From positions 20,643-84,642 of the forward strand of contig NC_090616.1 of the NCBI RefSeq assembly GCF_004359215.1: a stretch of DNA of 64,000 bases. The letters run 5' to 3'. The notes under the pieces were generated by a model. It made no database searches. It was not told where the DNA came from and was given only the letters and a program-made list of their open reading frames with translations. Each line of letters begins with the position of its first letter. The first letter of the stretch is position 1. The DNA comes from Bremia lactucae (taxonomy: Eukaryota > Oomycota > Peronosporomycetes > Peronosporales > Peronosporaceae). The translations under genes and the position numbers were made by a program. Below, in pieces: positions 19,756 to 31,338 of the stretch.

Positions 19756-21440
19756 AATCAAGATGGCGACATAAAAGTCTGTGCGTGCGGGCCGCGAGGC
19801 CGCTAAGCTGGCAGCTGCACGGATTAGTGTAGCTGTCAGTAAGGCAAACGTTTTGGTAGACGTTATTGCGTCTACCCATTGAAGGTGACTGGGGTATGGC
19901 ATTTGCTGATGACATTGCAGGTGACGGGGTCAAGTCACCTGCTAAACCAATTGTAAGGGTACTGGACCAAGTCACCGTCATCGCCTGACTCAGTAGCGAC
20001 TAAGAAGGCCGCCAAATCACCCCGCGTCGATTCCGTTACATCTTTGAGTCCTAACGTGACTACCAAAGAGGTCATGACGAGATTGTTTGATTCGTCGGAC
20101 CTCTTGGTGGGGAGTCGTATGATGATGACTTTATGGCGATGATGACTCCGGTGACATCAGTGTACGTCACCAGGAACGAAGTGATCGTAGGGGAAGAATG
20201 CTGCTGGTGGTGCTAGTTTCATCATTAGTGATTCTAGGAATCGCTCCAAGGGCCATATTAGCGTTAACGCTAGGGACCGCAACAGGTTGCAATTCGCTCC
20301 TAAAAAGAGGCCTTGGTTGCCCTCTTTGAAAACCTGATTCGTTGGTCTGGTATGTCGATATCATATTCCGTTATTCGACCCAGATGAGGATGAAATGGAA
20401 TTCTTCATCGATGCCTTTTTCCGGCATCGGTGGTACACTTGCAAACGGGAAAGGATGCCAAACCTTTGTTTCACAGCTTGGACAGTTAGATCTGCCTTGA
20501 CAAGCTAAACGCTTTCCGTGAGCGGTTCGAAAAACGGACCATAGTCGGTGCACGCTATAAGCTGCACCATTCGTCTAGAGAGGCAGGAATACCTTGCCTC
20601 CCTGAGAGGCAAGGTTTGTGCATGCTGTTTTAAGGGTGCAGGTCATGCCTCGAAGGAAGCATATTCCCTTAAAATTTCCCATTGAAGGACGTATATCTTA
20701 CGAGATGCGTCAAGGGATTGAAAACCTTCAATGCTTCTACGAGCACGGGAAGCGCTCGTTCTCTGATGGACCTTCTGTCGAAGAGGGAAGGTCTCGTCAC
20801 ACTGCAGGACAAGACCTGGAACGTCCTTCCAAACTATCATGCGAGGGTGGATACCCTCGCTGAAGAACAAGATAACTCGTTCGAACCCCCTTGCGTCACG
20901 GTGGTTCAAGAAGCTTTTAACAAGAAAGCGCTTCTCAACACTAGATTCCGTCAATAAATGTGGAGAAGGAGGAAAAATCGGTTCGCCTCGTTTGACGAAC
21001 TCATATCAACATTGTGATTTATATCACACCCTTTATTATTTAAGGGAGGATCTTGATCACGTGCGATCCCGTCGCCGCGACTTAGCGGTGACGGTTGATA
21101 ATTTTTTCGTGACCAGTTGAGAAATTGTGCTCAAGTTGTGACTGATCAACTGGCGAAACCAAAGGACACATGGGTATCTACAAAACGAGCTGGTGACATC
21201 TCATCAGAAGATCTCTTCCTTTAAGGAAAGAGTGGATCGTCTGATTCATGAGAATCAGACTCTGTCCCAAGACCATAAGGCTTTGGCTTGGGACCATCAG
21301 GCTTTGGCGGATGCCCTAGACCGTTCCGGTGTAGTCCGAAATCGAATGAAGCCTCGTGTCATAGTACGGGCGAAAATACCCAACATAAAGTAGGATGCGT
21401 ACGCATCCTACGAGGCAGCTAGATCGTGTAGGCATTGCCC
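19756..21440 (+). other. Decayed coding region opposite to family D element
   Basis: Short open segments on the plus strand include REAAKLAAARISVAVSKANV (about 19795-19860), DLLSKREGLVTLQDKTWNVL and DTLAEEQDN (20750-20880), WVSTKRAGDISSEDLFL (about 21170-21220), and the coiled-coil-like ERVDRLIHENQTLSQDHKAL (21220-21290). They lie between the minus-strand integrase of family D and its presumed 3' LTR. That is the same place in which family B carries its opposite-strand ORF. I do not recognise the protein; a gag of another element is an alternative. Confidence 0.45.
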
Positions 21441-21446
21441 TGGCGA

Positions 21447-22664
21447 TTAAGTCCACGAAACGGGGCGATACCTTGACAGTAATTTATTACTGCCCGCACT
21501 CGTCTCTACATGTGTTGGTGGGTACCGTGGAGAATAGGAACATGTGATCAACACTAAGTAAAGTATGTTTGCCCTTCCATTTTTGTCAGAGTTCCGTTTC
21601 TGTGGGTCCACCGCACCACCGATGGAATCCTGTACGAAACGGACCACTGCTTCTCCAGCCAGCAGGAAATTACCTGCTGAATCGATTTAATTTTGTATCC
21701 AGTCCGACTAGTTCGCACTGCGGAGATATCAATTTTCCATTATTGGGAGTGTTATCGTTCTCATTAATAATATTGACTTCGATACTGAGTCTTTCAGCTT
21801 TGTTGTCAAAGTCAGTAATAGCATTATTGCTAAGTTTGTCCACTTCAATGTTAATAAACATTGTTATCCTTCGCATTGGCTTTGGACCAATGCTTGAAAA
21901 GCAAGAGCTAGAAGGTTCTTTGCTCGAGCGAGTCCCTCCCTTCCTCTTTGAATAAGAGCTACTCTCAAACTGGGTAGGTATACGTTGGTGGCGTAGGCCA
22001 TTCACGAAAAACGGTGTATGCTTTGTAGAAGCATGCACTGAATTATTGATGGCGATTTAATTTATCGGCAAGAACTCGCTCCAACTCTTAGAAGAGTGGA
22101 CGTATCCACGAAGTTTTTTCTTCATGAATACGTTTCGCACGTTCCGTCTGACCATCCGTTTCAGGATGATCAGAAGTTGACATTTTTAACTGTGTTCCAA
22201 GTGATTCGACCACTGTTTGCCAAATTTCTGCCGGGAATCTAGGGTCTCGATTTGAGACCAGCTCACAGGGTAACCCTTCGAGTCGAAAATCGCGTCAACA
22301 AATACACGAGCACAGCCTTTGCCCGTGATAGACTCCGGAACAGCAGCAAGATGTACCACCTTGCTAAAACGATCATCGAAGACAAGAATACCATTATTTT
22401 TGAATTTGTCTACGAGGTATCTGAAGACGAAGTCCATCGATACGGACTGCCAACGCTCTGCCGGAAGAGGCAGAGGCTGTAACGGAGCACGGGATGATCA
22501 CTGGGCTTTACCCGTTGACAATCATCGCAAGCACGTATGTACTTGCGGACGACTCGTACTGGTGTGGCCAGTAAAAGTCGCGACTTATCTGGATATGTCT
22601 TCTCACCTCCACGATGACCACTTATCGGTACATCGTGGCTCTCATACATGATGCGTAATCGCAA
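21447..22664 (-). pseudogene. Family D integrase (copy 2)
   Basis: The minus strand encodes the zinc-binding H2C2 part (MYESHDVPISGHRGGEKTY, RACDDCQRVKP), the core (DFVFRYLVDKFKNNGILVFD, VHLAAVPESITG), then ASTKHTPFFVNGLRH and the C-terminal PQKRNSDKNGRAN. Frameshifts divide it into four or more frames, so it is inactive. Confidence 0.75.
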
Positions 22665-22977
22665 ATCATTATGGGTGGGGATGACGACACGAGGTGTGTC
22701 GCTAGCATTGGCTGTATACTATAATAAACTATTGCTTGTTGTATATCAATCTGTTCAGGATCGATTCAATTTTGGCAATCCTTTTATGGATTGTTGGGAT
22801 GGATTTCTAAGATAATTCATTAACCCTTTAAGCGCCTTAGCGTCTCGAAAAGCTCTTCTAACATCGTCAAGTAATGAAGACGACGAAGCACTTATTGTTG
22901 TTATGCTCACTGTTAATTTGCGCAGCCGGCTCGAAACCGGGCCGGCGCGAAAGGGCAGCAGCGTCGACGTTTAGTCG

Positions 22978-24460
22978 TCATGGTTTGTATTCCACGGAGA
23001 AGTTATAGTCCGCGAAGAATGCCAACCATCTCCCCAATCTTACCGAGAGGTATGGACTGTTCACGGCCGTGCGTAAAGACGCATAGTCTGTATATGCAAT
23101 GAACGGTCTATCCTTCAAAATATACACCTTAAACCTTGCCAGTGCATATTCCGTGACAAAGCGTTCCTTGTCATGCACTAAATAGTTGCGTTCAGCTGGT
23201 TGAAGCTGACGCGATTGACAGACGACGCGCTCTAAGCCATCTTTTTCGTATTGCATTAACGCACAGCCGATTGCAAAATTGCTGGCGTCACAGACCACAT
23301 GAAATGGTCGGTCTTGGTCCGCAATCCTCAGGATTGGCGATTGCTTTAAGCTATGCTTGATACCCTTAAAGAAACGCTGACAATAAGCGTTCCATGCCCA
23401 CCTTATATATTCTTCAACAAGGAAGAACGATGTACTGTCATTTCGGCATAGTTGCGTGAGTACTTGTTCAGGTACGCCGCTAGGCCGAGGAACTTCCGAA
23501 GTCCCTTGGCATCGACTGGCACAGGCCAATCGGTGATCGCCCTGATCTTTTTTGGATCCAAGCGTACACCGTGTTTACCCACGATGCATCCAAGAGGTGG
23601 TATTTCGCTTTCAGCGAATATACCTTTCTTGAGATTTGCATACAGCTGGTGCTTACGCATAAGTATAAGAATCTGTCGGGCGTGGGTAGGATGTAATTCA
23701 CGTCTGACTTTCTATCCATGGCTCTGCTATGAATAAAGACATCATCAAAATAACTCGGTGCGAAATCCCGCACCGGTCTTAACAGATTGGTTATACATCT
23801 GTTAAATGTCGCAGGGGCAAGTGTTAGTCCCTGTGGCATGACTAGCCACTCCCATAGCATACCGCTTGGGGTCCTTACTACTGCGAACAAGATATCCTGT
23901 TCACGCTTAATGACCTGATAGAATCCATCTATCAGATCCATTGACGATAATATAGTAATCTTTGACATACCGTGATTACGTCTTTTGGTGGTATCGGCAT
24001 TTGAGCCGGTACCGTTGCAGCATTTAGTTTATTGAATGCTTGGACTGTTCACCACCCTCCTGTGGCCTTTCGTACACAGAAGGTCGGAGAGCTATGTAGC
24101 GAAGTTGATTTCCTCACATGGCCAGCTGCTAAGCGTGCGTCAAAGAATTTGTTAAACGCTATTACTTGTTCAAGAGGCAATAGCCATTGCTGCATAACAC
24201 AGTATTTCAAGCCTGGGATTAGATCGATTTTGTGTCGAGTGCCTTTATCCTCACACGGTACTAATTCAGGGAAGACATCTTTGAATTTGTTTAAATTCTT
24301 ATATAAAAGGTTTGTCTTCAATGACACCCAGAATTTGGACGTAAGACGTTCAATGCCGAATATCGGCAACGTAGTTGTCATCTGCGACAAGTACGCAGAT
24401 TTGATTGACTTTGCCACTAGGCAGATCACGCAAGAACCGTTTCGGCTCTAGCGTTGGCAA
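22978..24460 (-). pseudogene. Family D reverse transcriptase and RNase H (copy 2)
   Basis: From 24429 the minus strand encodes GTRHKIDLIPGLKY, WLLPLEQVIAF, TFCVRKATGGW; then MDLIDGFYQVIKREQDI, PSGMLWEWLVMPQG and the catalytic SYFDDVFIHS; then LGCIVGKHGVRLDPKKIRAI; and RNase H with FHVVCDASNFAIGC, then AYTDYASLRTAVNS. The YFDD is intact, but three or more frameshifts break the protein. Confidence 0.85.
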
Positions 24461-25700
24461 TTGGGTTATCTCCGAAGTTAATTTTGGAGGCGCAAATAGA
24501 TTACGTGTATAAGCGGCTGCACTTGACCCATTGTATATTTAAACAATGATTATCTCAGTCTTTTTCTTTGGAACTTATTCCCAAATGTACCTGGGAGCCT
24601 TTGACAACAGATTTCTGGGGACTTATTTCCAAAGATTCTTGGAAACTTATCACCACAAGTTTTGTTTGGAGAGTATCCTCCTCAAATTGTCAAAAGCTGA
24701 AGTTGCGCTACCACAGCGAGATCCTCTATGATCGAATCTCTGCTCAATTTAAGACTTTTGTTCCGTCTCTTATAAACAGGCGTTTCAAACTTTCTTGGAT
24801 GTTGCTTTTCAAGCAAGCATCCTTGTTTCGAACTTCGACGCTACCTGTGCTTGTTCACAGCCGTCGGTAACTATGTCCACGTAACAATTGTCGACCTTCG
24901 ATGCTGCCTTGTGCACAGCCGTCGGGGTCTAACTTCACAGTGTGTTAAGCATTGAGGCTTTGTGCAGTCATGCCAAAGACCGAACCCCAAGTGAAGTCAT
25001 CGCACTCACTCGTATAACATCCACACGCTTGTGGACGCTCCAAGACGTTCATCAGTTGGCCATCTGATAGACAAGAAACAGACATCGTCACGGCTCGATG
25101 CTGTCAATTTTTCCATCGCTCGTACTTTCGAGCCATGGTAATCCAAGAATAACATCAAATTTGTCGTCTAATCTTGTACGATGAAATCACCATCGTACTG
25201 TTTACCCTTTAACGTGTATTGGATATCAACTTCACGTTTGTTTAATGGTACAAATGCACCTGTTGCTGGACGCACTGTCATATTCGTTATAAGGACGTCG
25301 CGCTCAATTAATTTGAGTCTGGGATCTTCTAGCGATTGGCTTCCAACAAACGTTAGACGCCCCACAATCGACTAGGAAGTGAAGTGGCAATTTATGATAC
25401 ACTTTTGTTTTCATGGTGATGAGGTTGCCCTCATCACCTGGCGCAGTTACAAACAATGTTTGTGTGCTAGGAGCAACTTTCGTCAAAAGACCTGCAAATT
25501 CCTTTGACGTTGCTGGATCAGTAGGGCGCTCCGCACTTACTGACTCCTACCATTTTTTTAAGATCCGCCTCACCGGTGCAATTTCGCAACAGCCGAATTC
25601 GCGTCCTCCGCTATTTCTAGCGGGAGATTTTTTTTCGCTCAGTGTATCTAGGCACTGGCCGCGGGGCACGACACTCATAGGCTTAGTGGCTCATTTTTGA
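24461..25700 (-). pseudogene. Family D protease and linker (copy 2)
   Basis: The segment 25486-25304 encodes TLFVTAPGDEGNLITMKTKV then HFLVDCGASN, a retropepsin active site with DCG in place of DSG. The segment 25365-25168 gives DVLITNMTVRPATGAFVPL and the LKGKQYDGDFIV flap region. The stretch 24461-25100 has short frames only and is the protease-RT linker. Confidence 0.65.
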
Positions 25701-26360
25701 TAACGATTATATTTCTGTGATCGTCTGTAACATGAAGAGCGAGGTTTTTCACTCTACATACGAGAAATGCATTGGTTCTGGACCTCCGTTTTCTTGTCGT
25801 CTCGGTGGACGATAAGCAGCAGAGTGAACAAAAGCCTGTTGAAAACTTAAGTCCTCTTGTTCCGCTTTAGAGATCGCTCGGTCTAGCGACTCCAATTTCT
25901 GCCGGAACCGGTGAGTCTTGACAGGACCGTCTGTAATACCTTTCATAAACACAGTAATCTGTGTTTGTTCTTTAGTTGAATGACTCACGATCCACTTACC
26001 AGGTATCGTGTGTGTTAGGCATAAGCATGTAGATCACGCTTGCCCTACTTCAAATCCAGGAGATCGGCTCGAGCCCTGATTTACGCACGTGACGGCTCAA
26101 ATGTTTGTCTGAGCCGGGTCTTAAAGACCTCATACGATCTAAAAACTAATAGGTCGTGAAGCTTGAGCCCAAGGCTAAGCTGGACATGCCCAATTTCACT
26201 TTCGTCGCATGATTAGTGATGCAACGAGCTTCTATGGCATCGTCTAGTTCGACGAACCATCTCAGAAAGGGAGTCCTCGACTGCATTAAACTAAGAGATT
26301 TCGATCTTTAAGCTTTCGGGTCGACGCGAAAGCGTCGGTCCATAAGCAGCTTTTACATGC
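25701..26360 (-). pseudogene. Family D gag (copy 2, 5' truncated)
   Basis: Minus-strand segments encode LRWFVELDDAIEAR and FMKGITDGPVKTHRFRQKLE with AISKAEQEDLSFQQAF (25988-25749). It begins abruptly at about 26360, directly behind the RNase H end of the next element. So no LTR separates the two. Confidence 0.65.
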
Positions 26361-26380
26361 TACTACACGTTTAGGTAAGT

Positions 26381-27994
26381 TTACCGTAGAGAGTAGTACT
26401 GGGTTGTGTATTGATCGAATGACGATCGATATAAAGCCGGTAGATCGCTTAAAGATTTATCGGATGGATTCATTAAATGATCCATCAAACATAGAAGGTC
26501 ATTATCTTCTTTATAGGCTTTCTTTATGTCATCAACTAAGGTTGATGACGGAACACTCGCAGTGAGTGTTGCAACAGTAAGATTACTGTCACTGTTGGGG
26601 TGCACAGCTGACTCGAAATCGGGTCGGCGTGATAACGCATCAGCGACGACATTAAGTCGTCCTGGTTTATATTCAACGGAGAAGTTATACTCCGCGAAGA
26701 AGGATTGCCACCTCGCCATTCTTCGCGAAAGGTGTGGGCTGTTTACGGCCGTGCGTAATGACGCATGATCCGTATATACGATGAACGGTCTATCTCCTAG
26801 GAGGTAGACCCTACATTTAGCCAGTGCATATTTCATGGCAAGGAGTTCCTTGTCATGCACTGGGTAATTGCGTTCAGCTGGTTGCAGCTGACGCGATTGG
26901 TAACAGACGACGCGCTCCGCGCCATCTGTATCGTATTGCATTAACGCACAGCCGATTGCGAAATCGCTGGCGTCACAGACCACATGGAATGGTCTGTCTT
27001 GATCTGCAATCGCCAAGATAGGCGATTGCATCAAGCTTTGCTTGATATCTTCAAAGGAACGCTGACAATCAGCGTGCCATAACCATTCTCCGTCTTTTTT
27101 GAAGAGACGAGAGAGATGATCTGCCTTCTCAACATAATTGCGGGAGTTCTTGTGCAAGTACGCCGCTAGCCCAAGGAACTTTCTAAGTCCCTTGACATCG
27201 ACTGGAAATGGCCAGTCGGTAATTGCCTTGATCTTTTCGGGATCAGGGCGCACGCCGTGTTTACCGACGATGCACCCAAGAAGTGTTTTTTCGCTTGCAG
27301 CGAATATGCACTTCTCGAGATTTGCGTGCAACATGTGCTTTTGCATAAATGTAAAAATCTGACGAACGTGATTTTTATGAACTTCCACGTCCGCCTTTCT
27401 GTCAATTGTCTGACTATGGACGAAAAAATCGTCAAAATAACTCGGTGCGAATTTTTGCACCGGACTCAACGGATTCGTTACGCATCTGTTGAAAGTTGCA
27501 GGAGCGTTACTAAGCTCCTGTGGCATTAATAGCTTTTTCCAAAGCATCCCACTGGGAGTGCTCACTGCTGTGTACGGGATGTCTTGTTCACGCATAAGGA
27601 TCTGATAAAATTCATCCATCAGATCCATAGACGGAAAGATGGTACTCTTAGACATACCATCTATGATTACGTCTTTTCTAGGTATCGGCGTTTGAGCCGG
27701 TACCGTTGCAGCATTCAGTTTATTGAATGCGTGCACTGTCCACCACCCTCCTGTGGCTTATCGCACACAAAAGGTCGGAGAGCTATGTGGGGAGGTTGAC
27801 TCCCTCACATGGGCCGCTTTTACTCGATCGTTACAGAATTTGTCGATCGCAAATACTTGTTCACGAGGCAGTGGCCACTGCTTCATGAAACAGTACTTCG
27901 AGCCCGGTTTGAGCTCGATCTCATGTCGAGTTACTTTATCCTTAGGCAACTCGCATGGAACTGTCTCAGGGAATACATCCCTGACTTTAATCAA
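26381..27994 (-). pseudogene. Family D reverse transcriptase and RNase H (copy 1)
   Basis: A 451-codon open frame (27736-26381) joined to the upstream frame 27994-27758 gives a nearly complete RT-RNase H: HEIELKPGSKYC, MDLMDEFYQILMREQDI, PSGMLWKKLLMPQE, catalytic SYFDDFFVHS, thumb GVRPDPEKIKAI, connection FLGLAAYLHK, then RNase H motifs VCDASDFAIGC, KELLAMKYALAK and VYTDHASLRTA, and VADALSRRPDFE. Only one frame change near 27740 interrupts it. It is the longest retroelement frame in the window. Integrase is lost at the junction with copy 2. Confidence 0.9.
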
Positions 27995-28798
27995 ACCCTT
28001 GGTTTAAGAATTTGTCTTAAGTAACTCCCAGGATTGAGTAGGTTATCTCTCAATCCGAGTCTTCACATCGAGGACACTTTCGTCCATCGATGAGCTGCTG
28101 AGAACCCGTTCGTTTTGTGCAAACATTACGGCTGACCGAATATCGGTTACGTATTCGACCTCTGTGACGAGTACGCAGATCTGCGTGATTCTACCACTAT
28201 GCAGATCTCTCAAGAACCGTTTAGGGTCTAGGTTGGTAATTTAGTTATTTCCGAATTTATCTATGGAGGCGCATACAGATCAAGAGAATAAGCGCCTACT
28301 TTTGATCCGTCATTACCTAAGACATTCAATGTCTCGGTTTCTTCCAGGGATCCCTTCATCAGGATGCTTAAGTTTAATCACTTTAGCATTAACTATTTGA
28401 CGAGATTTCACCTCAGGTTCTTGGGGATTTAATTTTTCAACGTCTTCTGATTGTGATTGCGCTATCACAGTCGGGTCCTCAATGGTCAACTACTCTTTAC
28501 TCGACCTAGGATCATCGTGTTGTCCTTTTTGGACAACCGGTATACTCCTTGAATGTCGCCCGCTAAGCGTACATTCATGTTTCAATCCACTCGACTTATA
28601 AGAGTAATGGACCTGCGGCGCTGCCTGTGCATTCACACAGCTGCTGGCAGCTGACTCCACAGTGTGATTAGTAATCACACTGTGATCTTGTGCAGTTGTA
28701 CTAACGACCGTACTACAAGTGAGGTCATGGCACTCACTCGTAGTACATCCACACGCTTGTAGACGCTCCAAGAATTTAATCAGAAGGCCATATGATGA
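27995..28798 (-). pseudogene. Family D protease-RT linker (copy 1)
   Basis: Short minus-strand frames include CSTVVSTTAQDHSVITNHTV and KSSGLKHECTLSGRHS. It is low-complexity linker, with no conserved enzyme motif. Confidence 0.45.
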
Positions 28799-29130
28799 TC
28801 AAGTGGCAGGCATCTTTACGGATCGATGCTGCCAGCTAGTTCTTGGGATATACTTTCTGAGCCAAGGTAGACCTAGGATGAAATCAAATTTGTCATCCAA
28901 ATCCAGTGCGATAAAATCATGTTCATGCTGTAAATCTTTTAACGTGCAGAGAAATTCCACAACGCATTTTATCACGGTTATATACGTGCCTGTTGCTAGC
29001 CGCACCGTCATCCTCGTTGGAGGGATGTCCTGCTCAACATATTTCAGCCTGCGACCCTCTAGCAACTAGCGACGAAAGAAGTTATTCGACGCCCTACAGT
29101 CCACTAGGGCTCAAAGTGACAAATCATTGT
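28799..29130 (-). pseudogene. Family D retropepsin (copy 1)
   Basis: The segment 29065-28799 encodes DIPPTRMTVRLATGTYITVI then LDLDDKFDFILGLPWLRKY, the flap and C-terminal part of a retropepsin. The active-site loop upstream is shifted out of frame. Confidence 0.7.
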
Positions 29131-30427
29131 CACTTTTAATTTCAAGTTGATGAGGGATACCTCATCACCAGGTGCAGAGACACATAATGATTGTGTGTCT
29201 GAAGCAGCTTTAGTCATGAGATTTGCAAAATATCTTGAGTTTGCTGGATCAGTAGGGCGTTGCGCCCCTACTGACCCCGACCATTTTTATAGCGGTCCGC
29301 CTCGCTGTTGCAATTTCGCAACAACGTCGGACCCGCGACCGTTGCCGTTTTTGGCATTCGGTCCATAATTACGTTCAGTACCTCTCCGTACTGGGCGTAG
29401 GGCACAACCCCTATGAGTGTAATGTCTTTACTTTGACAGCGATTGGATTTCTGAAATCGCTTATTGTTCGAGAAGCGAGGTATCTCGATTTCGACATAAG
29501 AGAGGTCCATAGGTTCTGGACCTCAAAGCTCGTTTCGTCTTGAGAAACGATACGATGACGAACTAGCTTGAGCCTATCTCAAGCTAAAATCCTCCTGTTC
29601 CGCTGCGGATATTGCTTCTTCAAGCGTATCTAGTTCCAAACGGAACAGTCGGGTCTTTGCGAGACCATCCGTAAGACCTTGCATGAACACCGTAAACAAC
29701 GTGCGTTTATGAACTGGGTTGATTGTGTTACAACTCCCTAAGAGTCATATGTGCTGGGCATAAGCGTGAACATCACGCTTGCCTTGCTTGAGTTTCAGAA
29801 GCTCTGATCGAGCTCTGAACTCAGCCCTAGGCGATTCAAACGTCTTAAAGCCGGGCTTTAAAAGCCTCTACCGACATAAAAACATACGGGTTGTGCAACT
29901 TAAGGCCTTTGCCCAAGTTTTGGCACGACCTGCCAAATTTGATTAAGCAAATGCGACTTGCATTTGCTCGTCGACGATGTGACGAGCCCTTATGGCATCG
30001 TCCAACTCGATAAACCATCTTAAGAGGGAGTCCGCTATACTTAGAGATGTTAATTTTTGAGGTTTCGGAACGACGCGCTTGTGTCATCCCTGGTACAGGG
30101 GTCTGTACCTGTTAAAACCTCAACAGTTCCGCCTGTGTAGAGCCTTGCTGACTAAGCAGGGCCACCTTCTCCTTCGCCTCGTCAAGTTCATGTTGTATGA
30201 ACTTGGCGATGGCTGAATGGACGGCATCCATGTCCAAACCGGACAGCATGGCGAAGATGGCATCGTCCCTACGGTCGAATTCATTCGTTCAACCGCACTC
30301 CATTCTATGTCAATTAGAAAGGAGTAGCTATCGCGCGAATTGTGATACGTATTTCCATTATCATCTAACATGTCTATGTTAGATGATGAAACTGTGGTCC
30401 TTGGACGGGCTACAAAGTGCCACCAGG
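29131..30427 (-). pseudogene. Family D gag (copy 1)
   Basis: Minus-strand segments encode INISKYSG, RRANASRI (frame-shifted DDAIRARHI region), AGRAKTW-like, KLHNPYVFMSVEAFKARL, and further down RFSNNKRFQKSN. The leader from 30427 contains the family D primer-binding sequence and GTAGCCCGTCCAAGGACCAC. It aligns with copy 3 at 17346-18064. Several frameshifts are present. Confidence 0.7.
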
Positions 30428-30837
30428 TGAAATGGGCACTACTGAATTGTACTGCTTTAGTGCAAATTCACTTCGCACTGCCTCAGTGCGAGTGGTGTCT
30501 CACGTCATTTCACGTACACAAGTACGATCAGAGGAAGACTTTCTCTAAAACACTTGCTTTAAAGAGGGTTGAAAGAAAACTATATTTAATATAATTAAAT
30601 TCTACTATTTCTATCTATTTATTATTAACTTAATTATGAACTAACACAAATCATGTAATAAAGTCTTAACTGTCTCTCTCTTTGCGCGCGTCCAGAGCTG
30701 ACTGGACCGCGGAGCAAGTAGACATAATGACCTATATCTACCAATGGATAAGCTTTCCAAATATTATCTAGCTTTTAGATATATATTAAACAACAACTCT
30801 TACGTGATATTTTCATGTAACATTTCACCCCGTTACA
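30428..30837 (-). repeat. Family D 5' LTR (410 bp)
   Basis: In minus orientation it runs from TGTAACGGGGTGAAATGTTA at 30837 to GTGCCCATTTCA at 30428, followed by GGTGGCACTTTGTAGCCCG (primer binding). It is the 5' LTR of family D copy 1. Confidence 0.8.
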
Positions 30838-31287
30838 TTTAAGACGATGTCGCAAGACTATTTTTAAGTTATGACGACGGTTGTACCTATATAAAAATAG
30901 GGTTTAGTTTACCACACCACACGAACGATGAATAACCGAATGGAATCCCGTTGCTGTAATAAACAATACTTCTCTGCCTTAAGTGTTAATTTCATGTAAC
31001 GATACACCCCGTTACAAATTCACCCCGTTACATATAAGACGATGTCGCAAGACTGTTTTTAAGTTATGACGACGGCTGCAAGACTCTTCCCACTAGAAAT
31101 ACAGGATTGAAGCATAGGTTGCCGTGAATTACACAGTTGGCAGATTCGTCATAATCATTTTTTCAAATTAAATCGTGTATTTACACTGGTGACGAATTCA
31201 TGACTGATTGATTGTTCATGGAATTAAATTGCATTATCTCCATATTAGGCATTCACAACCTAAACTAGTGGGTACTATCTGTGTGTA
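30838..31287. repeat. Direct repeat and LTR tips upstream of BRF1
   Basis: A 43-bp sequence starting TAAGACGATGTCGCAAGACT occurs near 30841 and again near 31035 with two differences. Between the copies lie a TATAAAAATAGGG stretch and LTR tips (CATGTAACGATACACCCCGT, then AATTCACCCCGTTACA). It looks like a collapsed or excised LTR insertion in the upstream region of BRF1. No ORF is present. Confidence 0.65.
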
Positions 31288-31303
31288 TCACTCCAGTTTG
31301 TCA
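31288..31303 (+). promoter_or_regulatory. Candidate oomycete Inr/FPR core promoter of BRF1
   Basis: TCACTCC fits the oomycete Inr consensus YCAYTYY exactly. The following CAGTTTGTC is one mismatch from the flanking promoter region CAWTTTNYY. It lies about 45 bp before the ATG, a normal distance in oomycetes. Confidence 0.5.
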
Positions 31304-31338
31304 GTGTCGCAAGTTGTTCACCACCAACTTGGCGAGCC

